A stretch of 64,000 nucleotides of DNA from Brasenia schreberi (taxonomy: Eukaryota > Streptophyta > Magnoliopsida > Nymphaeales > Cabombaceae), in contig JAYKKT010000047.1 in assembly GCA_036023115.1 (NCBI GenBank), positions 408,501-472,500 on the forward strand, in the 5' to 3' direction. Every line of letters begins with the position of its first letter. Position 1 is the first letter of the stretch. A program made the translations under genes and the position numbers. The notes under the pieces are model-generated. The model was not told the DNA's origin and made no database searches. It saw nothing but the letters and a program-made list of their open reading frames with translations. Positions 22,749-33,584 of this stretch are shown here, piece by piece.

Positions 22749-25700
22749 TTAAAACAAGGGTGACCTCCTGGGGATGCCTTTTTTTTCTCTTGAGAGTAGA
22801 TTTTTGCATTTCTCGGGAACATGTCTCACCATCATCAGATACATCTATTACCTTTGAACTAGAAACTGAAGATGATTTATTTGGCACGCAGGCACCATCA
22901 TGCTGCTGAACAAATTGACCCGGCATCGCCCAGACCTGGCAGACCCAAATATTGCCAAGTCAGTTTTGAGCATTCAGAAATTTTTACTCCAAAAACAAAA
23001 AGAAAATAAAAAAGATTGTCAGATTAAATAGCCAATTAAAACGATGGGTAATAACAATTAAAGCTCACAAGCAGCACTGCAAGGAGAAGCTGTATCTGAG
23101 CATTCACAATCCATATGTAACGCTTAGCTTGAAATTTTCACAGTTCTAAATTCAGAAGTATCCTTCAGACAAGCAAAAAGAGATGATGGGGGTTCCCCAG
23201 GAAATGTTAAAACAATACTTGAACACATAAATATATGGAAGTCGGATAATTTAACTTTATACTTCCCAGGATAGGAACTTCTTAACAACATTCAAGAACC
23301 ATTGTTGTTTGAGATGGAATTTGTAATACTGTACAACAGCACTTAAGCATCATGACTCCTCTCGCACCAAAACAAAGATAAGCTTCACCAGAAAAGAACA
23401 CTATGTTTCTGAATCTCTGATGGATAGACAATGTTTATGCACCTTATGTCCAGCAGTCCAGGTGATGCCCTATAAGCTAAACCAACATTCCTTTTATTTT
23501 AGAAATCAATCTAAATAGAAAAAATGGTGTTGAGTCATACATTAACTTAAGGGGCCGGAAAGACTTCCCTTCAAAAATATTGGTAGCTCCATTTTTTTAA
23601 CTCTTCTAACCAGCTCTTCGAACAGTAACATGGTTCCACATTAGCATAAACAGCTTTCCATCTCTGCCACCAGGGTATAAGGTAAGTGGAGTACAGATGA
23701 TGCCACATGAGTAGCGGACATGCATGTCTTAAGGTGATAATCCTTCGTAAGCGCATGCTTGGAAGAGTAGGAAAAGAAACAAGTAATGAAAATTTTATTC
23801 TTGTGACATGAATAGAAAGAAAGAAAAAATAGCTAAGATGAGTGAATGATATAGCTTTGCCACTGGATTATCATTATGCTCTAAAGGTTAGCTAAGACAT
23901 TATCATGAATTATAGGGACCAATGGGTACTTTGAGAATTAGCTAAGATATTATCTAGGTTAATCGAGACATCATTGATTATATAGATAGATTAGTCCTTG
24001 ATGAGAGTAGAGCAAATGTTATACATCGAGAACGAATAGATAACAGTGTTATTCGACACGTATGTATGTGTCCGTGTGAATAAGCATCATGCATTATCTG
24101 GGATGGTTTGACTTGTGAATAATCACCATCAAACCGTTCGGAATACAACAGGTTTCTAAAAAGTCGGCCAAGTTTTCATTGGAATTAAGCCTTTATAAAA
24201 ACCAGAATCAACTCCAAAGAATTACATTTCAAAGATCAGCAAATTATGGCGATGTCAATCTGCAAGATACCTTCGTTCCATTTCAAAGGACCGGATGAGG
24301 ATATTATTCTCAGTAGTTTGATGTTTCTGTGAGGAATAGGTATCCTCCACTTACGAAACAAATTAGAACAAACATCGTGCATCTCATTCAGGGGCCAAGG
24401 ACAACTCCAACAAGATAGATAACAGCGAACGACTCCAAACAGAGAGGGGAATATGGAAATAGCAGAAGAAAGTACAACTTTTATTCTTGAAGTAAGAACA
24501 AAATCAAAACCATGAAAAGAGAAAACCACAGAACGTAAAAGGAAGATACCAATAAAAGGACCATCGAAGGCAACACACAAAAATGGAAACTACGAAGAGA
24601 ATTTGTATTATTAGAAGCCAACATCTCTATCAATCGTGACGAAAGGTTTATACTATATATTCGAGTATTAGAAATAATACCATACATAAAACTCAAAAAG
24701 CTGGGAAGAAAATTCTTCAACCTTGCAAGCTATGCAACAATAACGGTAAGATTGATGCAGCGCCCTTTAAAATGTCTGACAACAGTTACCGATGTCTCTG
24801 TGTGATCCTGGTCGGGCTTGGGGATTCAGAAACATAGCATGAAAACCATTAACAGTGTACCTCTGTAAGAGACAGAAGACCAATAAAAGCAAGTTTTCAG
24901 CTGCACCACTCAAGTAACAATATATTTCTGAAACAAACTGAGAATAAAAGAAAAGGCAGAATAGAAAGAAAGAAACCCAGGATCGATGTCATTGAACATC
25001 TAAGTGTATAGAGATAATTGCGAAAAACAAAATCATACCTTTGTGCTCGAGAGAAAACCAGCATGATTTTCAAGGAGACATTTAGAATGCATATATTCCG
25101 AAAAGTACACAAGCAGGGAAAAGGGATAGAGAAAAAAATAACAATTAAGTTTCTTCTGACTTGTCATGTATAAAAAAACAAATTGTTGAAGTTTTTGAAT
25201 ATCTTGTAGTGCCTCAGAGTATCGAGTTGACCCCTTACATATTATTCCCAATCAGGAAGTCTGCAATCCACACAAAACGGGATTCTCACAATAAAAGTAT
25301 TCTATTTTCAGAATCTGAGGTTCAACGTATTGCCTCCAATATAACTTATAACAGTTGAACAAGTTTGAATGCAAACATAGACAAAGAAACACGCATGAAC
25401 AAGAGCACACAGTAATCACCAGCCATAAACATGACAACACACACATATAGGGTACAGTTTAGGGCCAGAAGAAACAGTTAAATTGTTTCATTCACACAAA
25501 GGAAACTGATTTGGAAAAAAAAAGGATGAAGCAAAAAATCTGCAAACCTCACTTCTAAGAAAGAAGTTTCTGATGAAACCAACTCCCAATATGTTAGGTT
25601 TCTTACTCATCTGACCAAATGATGTTTTGGCAAAAATGCTATCATTAGCTTGCCTCAATCAAGTTTACATCCATTTCATTTACATCTTTAGTTGTTCCAG

Positions 25701-26690
25701 AACTCCAGGTGGATGTCAACAGGTTCCCCCATCAAACAACAAACTGTAATATGTTCAAGCCTATTTCGACATATTCAAACTTAGCACCACCACAGTAGAG
25801 ATATAGTAAGCAATCGTAAAGCACAGAAAAATAATTCCTGTGCACCAAGAGAATATGTAATGCACTAAAAGGAATAGAAATTAATCAGCAATTCACAGAA
25901 AGCTGCTCAGATTTTGAGATATTATGTTGACCACCCACATTATCAAAGTGTAGAAGGCCAACTGGCAACGGAAATGAAGTTTTTATCCATTTTGTTTAAG
26001 TAATCTGCACTGCAACGAAGTTCTGTCCGTAAGGTGCCATCAACTTTCTTGTTAGGACAAGGTCGACTCACTGATTTTAGGACCAAGAATGTTGATATTT
26101 ACATAAAAATGAGCAGTTAAACGTAATATCTGAAACACTAAGCAGTCTTACACAGCTGTTGATTGAGCGTTTCTGTAAATTTCTCAAACTATAGTCAACA
26201 CATCTCTTAAAATGATGGTGCCATCATCATTGCATGACTCTGGTGAATACGCAGGTGTCGTGCACATCCAACATGCATATATATATATCTTTTCCACGTT
26301 AGGCTCTAATATATCTTAATATAAAAGTAGATTCTTCATTTATTCAAATTATAAAACAATGGAAGTTTGTTGCTTTTAATTTTTCCTTGTAATTGGAGTC
26401 ATCAGCAATATCCATTTATTAACTTGACCCAACTATGAAATCTGAAATGCATCCAACTTAGAACCAACAGGATACTTTTACGGTTTAAACAGTCTCATGA
26501 CCAGATAAAATTGAACTATTCTTCTAGTAATTCATTTGACATGTTTTTTTCTACTCATTCTCTTTCCTTTCAGCATCATTTGTGATCATACAAACTCAAA
26601 CAAATGGTTTAGATGAATCCACTTCATCGAAATGAAGCAAAAGATCATAGATGCACTTGAAAGCAGAGTACCAATCAGAGAAAGAGAGAA

Positions 26691-26781
<91 letters not shown>

Positions 26782-27403
26782 TGACATGGGAACAATCTAG
26801 TAGGCTCTTCATGTCTTCAAGGCGGACAACATCATGATACAGGTACCTCCGTATCTGAAATTCAGATAAAGAAATGCATTAATTCCATGTCAGTTATCTT
26901 TTATTTGCCAGCTCTAATGAAACCACTGAACAGGCCAATTATATTAAATATGTTCTTCCTGAGTAGCCTCTATGGAGAATGGCTGGACCATAGTGTCCAT
27001 TATAACCACATAGAGCTTTCTTACCCCGCACATTGATGAGGGACACAAGGACAGCAACTTGCTCGGTGAATTATAGTTAACTCCAAGAGTTTGGTGGCCT
27101 TATGTCTTCAGCACAGACATTTTAGGTGGATAAAGAACCGTGCATATTTTGAAGTCTTCTAAAATGCCATCTCCACCGTGGCAGAAAAGGAAATATCAGC
27201 AGAACTCGGAAACTAAGTTTACCAACCTGAAGCAGGCGATGCAAGCAATGCTTCACGGTACATTGAGGGCATAGAGAAGCACAACAATGGATGCAGAATA
27301 TATTCTGTATCCCACCATGGACAGAACAGTCAACAAAGAAAGTCGTATTCAGCAACTTCTCCAACCATGCAACATCATCAGTCAACACAGGAAAAGCTTC
27401 CAT
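22749..27403 (-). pseudogene. PLATZ zinc-binding transcription-factor gene with two lesions, 4 exons
   Basis: Exons (minus): 27403-27227, 26854-26780, 24862-24686 and about 22935-22749, all with GT/AG borders and compatible phases. Exon 1 carries WLEKLLNTTFFVDCSVHG and the C/H-rich cluster (C26, C37, C40, C45, C48, C53, H55). Exon 2 has RRYLYHDVVRLEDM. Exon 3 has YTVNGFHAMFLNP, a second Cys motif NCCQT and YRYCCIACKV. Exon 4 ends close to the family's basic C-terminus. PLATZ proteins bind A/T-rich DNA and repress transcription. Lesion 1: codon 116 is TAA inside the second zinc motif, beside a Phe where Cys is expected. Lesion 2: a run of eight A in exon 4 shifts the frame just before a GIPRRSPL-type ending that the other frame still encodes. 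Either a recent pseudogene or sequence errors would explain this; two independent lesions favour decay. Confidence 0.85.
26694..26778. repeat. (GA/CT)n microsatellite abutting the PLATZ intron 2 splice donor
   Basis: An almost pure GA tract of about 85 bases reads as GTCTCTCTCT... on the minus strand and starts at the donor dinucleotide (26779-26778) of PLATZ intron 2. The repeat therefore supplies positions +3 onward of the 5' splice site. Confidence 0.93.
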
Positions 27404-28013
27404 TTTGATAACACAATGCTAGTCTTCCCATCCAGCTGCAACATGAAAAATGTTTCCATAATAATTATGATTTAAATGGGAAGATAGCCCCAATTTTACA
27501 CAACGAAAAACCACAAAATTTTATTTTGGTGAGTTATAGAAAATTTCCTTCTGAATCCCAGTTGTCAATGCTCCACATCCAATAGCATATGGACGCACAT
27601 GCACACAAGCAAACTAAGACACAAAAAACAGGCATGCATGAAGCGTCACAGACGTGACCAGGTTTCCAGAAGTGGACAGTAAAATTATCGTCATTTAGTT
27701 ACTGTGTGAAGGCAATAATTTTCTCACTCCATTTCCCATCTTAAATCAGATGAATGAAAAAGTAGCATCTCTTGTAAAGTATTGTTGTGCAAAAAAAATA
27801 CACTGAATTATCATGGCAGCATTTAGAGAGCTAAGGAATACATCACAAAAGAAACAAAATGATAATCACTGGCCACAAGAGCCAAAACAGAAACAAACAA
27901 GCACACACGTGTGCACTCACACACATATAGGTAGCACATGCTAACTCTAACAGCTATAGTCAAATCTGATACAACAATAAAGCAGATATGTCGAATCTGA
28001 TGTTAGTTGTTAG
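27404..28013. other. Upstream region of PLATZ, no other gene seen
   Basis: AT-rich sequence with no coding pattern. It should contain the PLATZ promoter and leader on the minus strand. Confidence 0.4.
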
Positions 28014-29103
28014 CAGTGTTGTCTGACGCGTATCGTATCGCATATCGCTGGGCTCCATGATACGAGCGTATCGTATCGTATCATACTTTAATATTAAAAT
28101 AATACAAAAATTATTTTAAAAATCAAGAAAATTAGTAAAAATCCAAAAAAAATCTGGAAAAATATGATAATTGCTTTAAATTCATATAATGCAAAGTTTA
28201 GCATAGATTGAACATTCAACATTGAACAATTGCATCCAAAATTACATATTTTGAAGCAAAAAATGAAATACATTTACATTTTACATATTGTAAATTTGTA
28301 TCAGGATTATTAACTAAATAATCTTCATCTTCTACTTGATAAAGATTCAAAGTTTCTCATCACCTTCTGCTTTAAAATGAAAATCTTTATCTCCTTCGTG
28401 ATGTTGTTGCACTTCAAATTAATTCATGCAATGTCTTCTTCTGCTAGGAGTGCATTTTCTTCGTCATCTTCCATAATTCACTCATCTAATATATCAAAAT
28501 TAACAAACTGCTATCTTTGTACATGTAGTTGTCATATTTGCTAATTTTCATATGTGAGCAAAACAATGAGCTCAATTTCTTTGATTATTGACTCTATGAC
28601 ACCTTAGTGATCTGATATTATTACTTGATGATATCCCTTTTTCTCTTACGACTAGCTTTTTAACTAATGTTGGATCTTCATTTCTCACTTCACAAACTGA
28701 GTTAAGCCTCACACACGTTGATCATGTTCAACTCAATGGAAGTCACGTAAGGTGAACCCTAAAATAGTGAAGTTGTGAAATGCCCACTCAATGAATCGAG
28801 ACAACCAAATATTTTTAATTGTTTGCGATCTCATGAAATTAGAAACTGCTAGCAGAAATATACCTAAAAGTTGGCAACAGAAAGGAAAATGATTTTGTCA
28901 TAATTTTTATTTGTTTATAAATTATTCTTATTCAATAAATAAAATTATAAACCCAAATTACAAGCATAGGGAAGTGAAGAGAGGCTAGAAACCTGCAAAC
29001 AAAAATTTAAAAAAAAAATTGAAAAAAAAGGGCGTATTGCCCGTATCGTACGATACGATACCGTATTGTGGCTTCCCACGATACGATACGTAGGATAACA
29101 CTG
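28014..29103 (-). mobile_element. Deletion-derivative hAT element, copy N1, with 8-bp target duplication
   Basis: An element of about 1.09 kb is bounded by the perfect 8-bp repeat GTTGTTAG at 28006-28013 and 29104-29111. The ends are inverted: CAGTGTTGTCTGACGCGTAT on the left, and on the right the complement of CAGTGTTATCCTACGTATCG. Both ends carry dense GTATCG/CGATAC subterminal repeats. The interior is homologous to copy N2 (38,968-40,125). On the minus strand it retains the 3' end of a transposase-like sequence (clearest in N2). An 8-bp duplication with CAGTG-type ends is diagnostic of hAT. It cannot move on its own. Confidence 0.92.
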
Positions 29104-29140
29104 GTTGTTAGAGCTAACTTGTGCTAGCTCCAGCAGATAT

Positions 29141-29147
29141 CCCCCCC

Positions 29148-29181
<34 letters not shown>

Positions 29182-29182
29182 G
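29141..29182. repeat. C-run, (CT)n and (TA)n compound microsatellite
   Basis: Eight C are followed by CT repeats and then about 20 bases of TA. A GT-rich stretch follows to about 29,226. Confidence 0.9.
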
Positions 29183-30034
29183 CATGTGTATATTTGTGTC
29201 TGCATGTGTGCTTGTGTGTGTGCATGTAATAATTATGTACCATGGATGTATTGTTGTATAATCACATTAACCACTCTCTAGCTGAAAATTGCAGTAAACA
29301 ACAAACTTTTATAAAATTTAACCGTATAGATGTGATCTCCATCTTAAAACAAATCATTTAGGGCAGCCAGCAACCCAGTTTCAAGGAATTCCTGGAACTT
29401 ATTTTAAGAAGAAAGAGAATGCATCTCAAAACGAATTAATTGATGACAAGTAGCCATATAAGAGCCAAAACCAATATATACGGATACATATATACACGCT
29501 TTAGTTGCTAATAGCATGCTAAGGTGCCCGCTTATGCAAGCATTTTGCATTTAGCTCCCCTCACGCACTAAGGCGTCCTATCCCCGCGGTAAGGCACTTT
29601 TTATGCACCATTTGTTCAAGATACTAAATGTTACTTGAGTTTATTAAAAATATTTCAAAAGAAAATTTTAAGCATTGAAAAAGGCAACTCTTATTTTCAA
29701 ATTGAAAATCTGAAAATTTACGAGCCACTGCCCATTGGCATGACTAAAATTTAATACGTTTATTGACTTAATATTGTTATGCATATACATATATAGAAAC
29801 ATACATGTTCAAACATGGTATTACTTTATCTTCGAAGTCTCTAAAAGGAAAAATCAACTTGCTATAGAAGTATATTTCCTTTATCCTTTGTCATACTTAC
29901 ACAAATATAAACATTTGTTTCTTTTATATTATATTGATAATTTGAGTATCTAAACAAGACATACACAAGGTAAAATGCTATTTTCAAGGTAATTTATTTT
30001 TTGAACTCCTTAGAGTTTTTGTAAATTTGCTCAA

Positions 30035-30065
30035 ACAACAACAACAACAACTAAGCCTTTTCCCA
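30035..30065 (-). mobile_element. 31-bp insertion of the SINE/LINE 3' tail with 13-bp target duplication
   Basis: On the minus strand the insert reads ATGGGAAAAGGCTTAG with TTG repeats, which is only the terminal tail shared by the SINE and RTE LINE of this window. It is bounded by the perfect repeat TAAATTTGCTCAA at 30022-30034 and 30066-30078. This is an extreme 5' truncation that still shows the mark of target-primed insertion. Confidence 0.85.
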
Positions 30066-30091
30066 TAAATTTGCTCAACTTTTAAAAAATA

Positions 30092-30355
30092 TACATTATG
30101 ATGTTTTATGCACTGTAATTCACTCCACTCCATATCTTAAATTTGCCAAGGCTTAGTTTGGATCCTTTGGGAGTCAGACTTATTTACTATTTATTGTTTA
30201 TATTTGATTCAATATTCATTAAATGTATTGAATTGACATTCATTTACTTTTTAAAATTAATTGTCAATTGTACATTACGATGTTTCATGCACTGTAATTC
30301 ACTCCACTCAGTATCTTAAATTTGCTAACAAGGCTTAGTTTGGGACCTTTGGGAG
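30092..30355. repeat. Pair of diverged direct repeats about 85 bp long, 179 bp apart
   Basis: Copy 1 (about 30,092-30,175) and copy 2 (about 30,271-30,355) share the strings CACTGTAATTCACTCCACTC, TATCTTAAATTTGC and AAGGCTTAGTTTGG, with CCTTTGGGAGTC at the end. No known element was recognised. Confidence 0.8.
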
Positions 30356-30920
30356 TCTTGTCAATTGTTACATTTATTTTTTAATGTACTGTGCCGCTAG
30401 ATCCATTTAAACCGTACTTAGGTGATAGGCTGCTTACACAGTGATAAAAGTTATTAACAACATTATGTGTGCACGCAAGCATGCGCACGTGTGTGCTCGT
30501 GTGCATAAGAAAGAAATTGTAGACTCAAATGCAATGCAGTCTAGCTGAAAATGGCAGCATAAAGATTGTCTTTGTAAATTAAAAGATACAGATGTAATCT
30601 CCATGCCCAAAACCTCCAAATCTGTCTTTCTTTGGGAAAAGGATCAAACTTTATAAAGCTTTAAAAATTAATGGTCTTAGCGTTTTCACCTTGTTAAATC
30701 CAGCCTACATGCATCAGGCACATGGACACAATGGTTTCACATTTGGTTAGGCGAGATAGACAAGCCGAAAGTCTTATTTTGTCATAAAAGCAAGAGCCAC
30801 ATTGTCATCCATGCTTGAACAGGAAAGACATGAAAGAAGTACTATTGCTTCGTTTGCATTAACTGTCGCTTCGTTTGTAATTGTCTTGTTTCTTTGATTC
30901 ATGGCTGTTAGCAATGATTC

Positions 30921-30962
30921 ACACACACACACACATATATATATGTGTGAGTGTGTGTGTGT
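30921..30962. repeat. (AC)n-(AT)n-(GT)n self-complementary microsatellite
   Basis: About 14 bases of AC, ten of AT and then GT repeats form a near-perfect palindrome that could fold into a long hairpin. Confidence 0.85.
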
Positions 30963-31867
30963 CTGTATGTGTATACATACATAAATAGTACACATACATG
31001 CTGTGACGAACACACCATCAATGCTGTGACAGAAAAGCACCCTGTCTCTTTTCATCACGACAGATTCTTCAAGCAGGGTATTAGACAGAAAGTAGGGAGC
31101 CCAGATTTTATCATAAGCCTTTGAAATCAACTACCATACAGACCATACAGTAGTTGTGCTTTGCTAACAGAAGTTATTGCACAGCTCCAGTTTCTACACA
31201 TTTTTGCCATGGAAATTTCCTATAAATGCCTCTGAAAGGCAGGTTTTTTAAGTTGCTCAAAAGAAATCCTTCCTTATGTTGAAATTGGCATGGAGCGCAA
31301 CGGATGCAGTGAAGGGAAAATGGTGGAGATCGAGAAGGGAGACAGGCCTTCCAATGGAGGCCGCCCCAGTCTTTCTCTCTCTATATATTACTCAAACCCT
31401 TATAAAATACAAGTTGACCAGTTCTTATATAATGGACTGGTCAATATGAAAAAGGCCAAGATGCTCTTAGTATTATGGGCAATTACAGTAATGCCAAAAT
31501 ATCAAAAAATTACATAACCAACACAAAATCAGCAATCACAACAAAATTTTCAACACCCCCAAAATTGGGAGGGAGATATTTCAAACTCGAAAATAAGGAA
31601 GGGTCCCTCACATGGTGGTTGATGCTGGTGTATTGGTTGGGTGTCCTCTCTCTACCATATATTTCTATCGAATTTTTTTGTGCTCCTTCACATTGTGGTT
31701 GCAACCGATTTTTCATCCCTCTTACTTATCCATTTTAGCAACTCAATATCTTAATCTTCATGCTTCTTAGTGATACTATCACATTCCATACCAACAAATT
31801 CATCTTGGCTCTTCTATGATTTAGTTTGTCAAGCATACATGATAATAAACCTTATTCATGAAGGGGC

Positions 31868-32170
31868 ACTTGTTGTCTATAGAATCCCTTAACCCTGAAT
31901 AAGTACTGACCAAGAGACAATGTTTCTCTAAGGAATTCCATCAACCACTTTCTGTGCATGCACAATATTACCACAAGTTACGTACATATGGATGAGGGAA
32001 GACACAACAAAGAGGTCTGCAAGACAGCCAGACGTGGTATGACCATCAAGTTCAGCAAGCAAACCATCATCAGGAACACCAACAGCATTCTGTAATGCAA
32101 CTCTCTTCTACAGGAGCTTTCAGTGACCGGTGACCAGCACACCGTACTCGTGCTCTTTCACTAAGACTCT
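31868..32170 (-). pseudogene. Pentatricopeptide-repeat (PPR) protein fragment, broken
   Basis: On the minus strand the translation shows a plant PPR repeat: SGCLADLFVVSSLIHMYV, then TCGNIVHAQKVVDGIP, a stop, then RNIVSWSVLIQG. These are the hallmark NSLIxMYxKCG and A-xVFDxMPxRN-VSWxxLI strings of PLS-type PPR proteins, which act in organelle RNA processing. Stops occur upstream and within the repeat. Coding-like sequence continues to about 32,450 (for example AKHRNTNQEVAQAKMH and NNDPYYFKKVRVLV), but I do not recognise it. No start codon or targeting peptide is visible. The first copia lies 380 bp to the right. Confidence 0.7.
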
Positions 32171-32552
32171 CACCTTCTTGAAGTAATATGGGTCATTGTT
32201 CCACAACTTCTCCTAATGCATCTTGGCCTGCGCCACTTCTTGATTGGTGTTCCTGTGCTTCGCGATGAAAAACAGATTGGACAAAGCCAATTTGTTATAT
32301 ATGGCATCCACACTACTGATCAAAGCATTTCCAAAGTCCTTCACAAGGGAGAAATTTCCATGTCTCAAGAAAGCTCAAACGCTCATTCTGATGATGTTCT
32401 CTAACCCCACATCTGTTGAGCGATCGACACAAGCGATGACTCCATCATGATGACACCACGGCACCTCCCGATGCTGCCTCCTAGCTATGATACGATGTTG
32501 AAAATGGTATGGTGCATAGCATATGCAGTGAAGGGAGAATGGAGGCCGCTCT

Positions 32553-32704
32553 TGTTAAAGAATTCTGCAAAACAAAAGAGATATCAGCAACCGACATATT
32601 CATTCTTCTCAGTGTTATTTATCCTCTGCATTATGTCTCTCTTTCTTTCTTTGTTTTTAAAATTAGCTTTAAATAAGCCTCATTAATGACATTCTTATCA
32701 ACCA
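32553..32704 (+). repeat. 5' LTR of copia copy 1
   Basis: It starts TGTTAAAG and is nearly identical over its first 140 bases to the 3' LTR, apart from substitutions and an internal loss near its right end. The right boundary is approximate. Confidence 0.75.
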
Positions 32705-32869
32705 CCATATAGAGATAGTGGTTGTCTATAGAACTATCCCAAAATCAGCATCAACCACCTTCAATCAACCTTCAATCAATGAATCAGTCTATCAGTAAAA
32801 CATTCATGTATTTAGAATCGACTGCAGAGATTTAAGGAGCAGTTGAAGAAGCATTTTCAAGACAAAGTA

Positions 32870-33545
32870 ATATAACAAAAGAATATGAGATTATTGAGAA
32901 AATAAGGAGGAGTCAACGAGGTATTAGATCAGTGAGTGAGTATAATGGAGAATTAAGAGAATTATGGAATGAACAGAGATATTTTATGGAAAATAAATGT
33001 AGTAATTGTGTGAAAGAAAGAACAGCCGAAAGTGAAATTCGGAAAGTGTTTGATTTGCTTTGGAGAGTTTCGTCAGAATATGACTCAATCAAACTGAATA
33101 TTCTCAATAAAGAAGACTTACCATCACTGGAAACTGTATAATCACTCTTACTAAGAGAAGAAGACAAAAAAATTCTGGAAAAGGGAGAAAATACTCAAAC
33201 TGAAAAATCTACTTTTCTAGGTAGAGGCAATATAAGCTATCAGAGAGGCAGAGATTCAAGAAGAGGCCGTGAAAGAGGAAGATCACAGAATTATGAAGAT
33301 AGAAATAAGCTTCAATGTACGCATTGTGGGAAACGAAGCCATACTAAAGAACATTGTTGGGAAATTATCGGAGAACCTGCAGAGTACAAAAATTATGGTA
33401 GTCATGTGGTTGCTACATCTAAAAAGGAAAAGATTGAACCAAATCCTATAGATGAAATGGCTGAACTGAAAAAACAACTTGTAGATATAGAAAGTCGTCT
33501 TCGTGATCATCCTTCAACATCATCTTTAAAGTCTGAAACGAACTA
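32870..33545 (+). pseudogene. Copia copy 1 gag remnant
   Basis: The gag capsid region (UBN2-type, around VSEYNGELRELWNEQ and VFDLLWRVSSEYD) is followed by a basic Arg/Gly stretch and a CCHC zinc knuckle, CTHCGKRSHTKEHC. A stop separates the capsid and knuckle segments. The first roughly 90 residues of a usual copia gag are absent. Confidence 0.85.
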
Positions 33546-33584
33546 GCTCACTTCCTATAGTATGAGTAGTAATTTTTTTGGGAA

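Larger units (their letters stand above)
29227..31867. other. Gene-poor AT-rich stretch with small repeats
   Basis: No gene was recognised. It holds a 31-bp retroposon-tail insertion (30,035), a pair of diverged direct repeats (30,092 and 30,271), an AC/AT/GT hairpin (30,921) and, near 29,515-29,600, a CTAAGGCG/CGCACTAAGGCG-type stretch like some plant MITE interiors. Confidence 0.45.

Noticed and set aside
26586..26795. Ser/Leu-rich frames
   Set aside because: Translation of the GA/CT microsatellite only.
28945..29205. 86-codon minus-strand frame at the end of hAT N1
   Set aside because: It reads through the GTATCG terminal repeats and a TA microsatellite, so it is not a protein.
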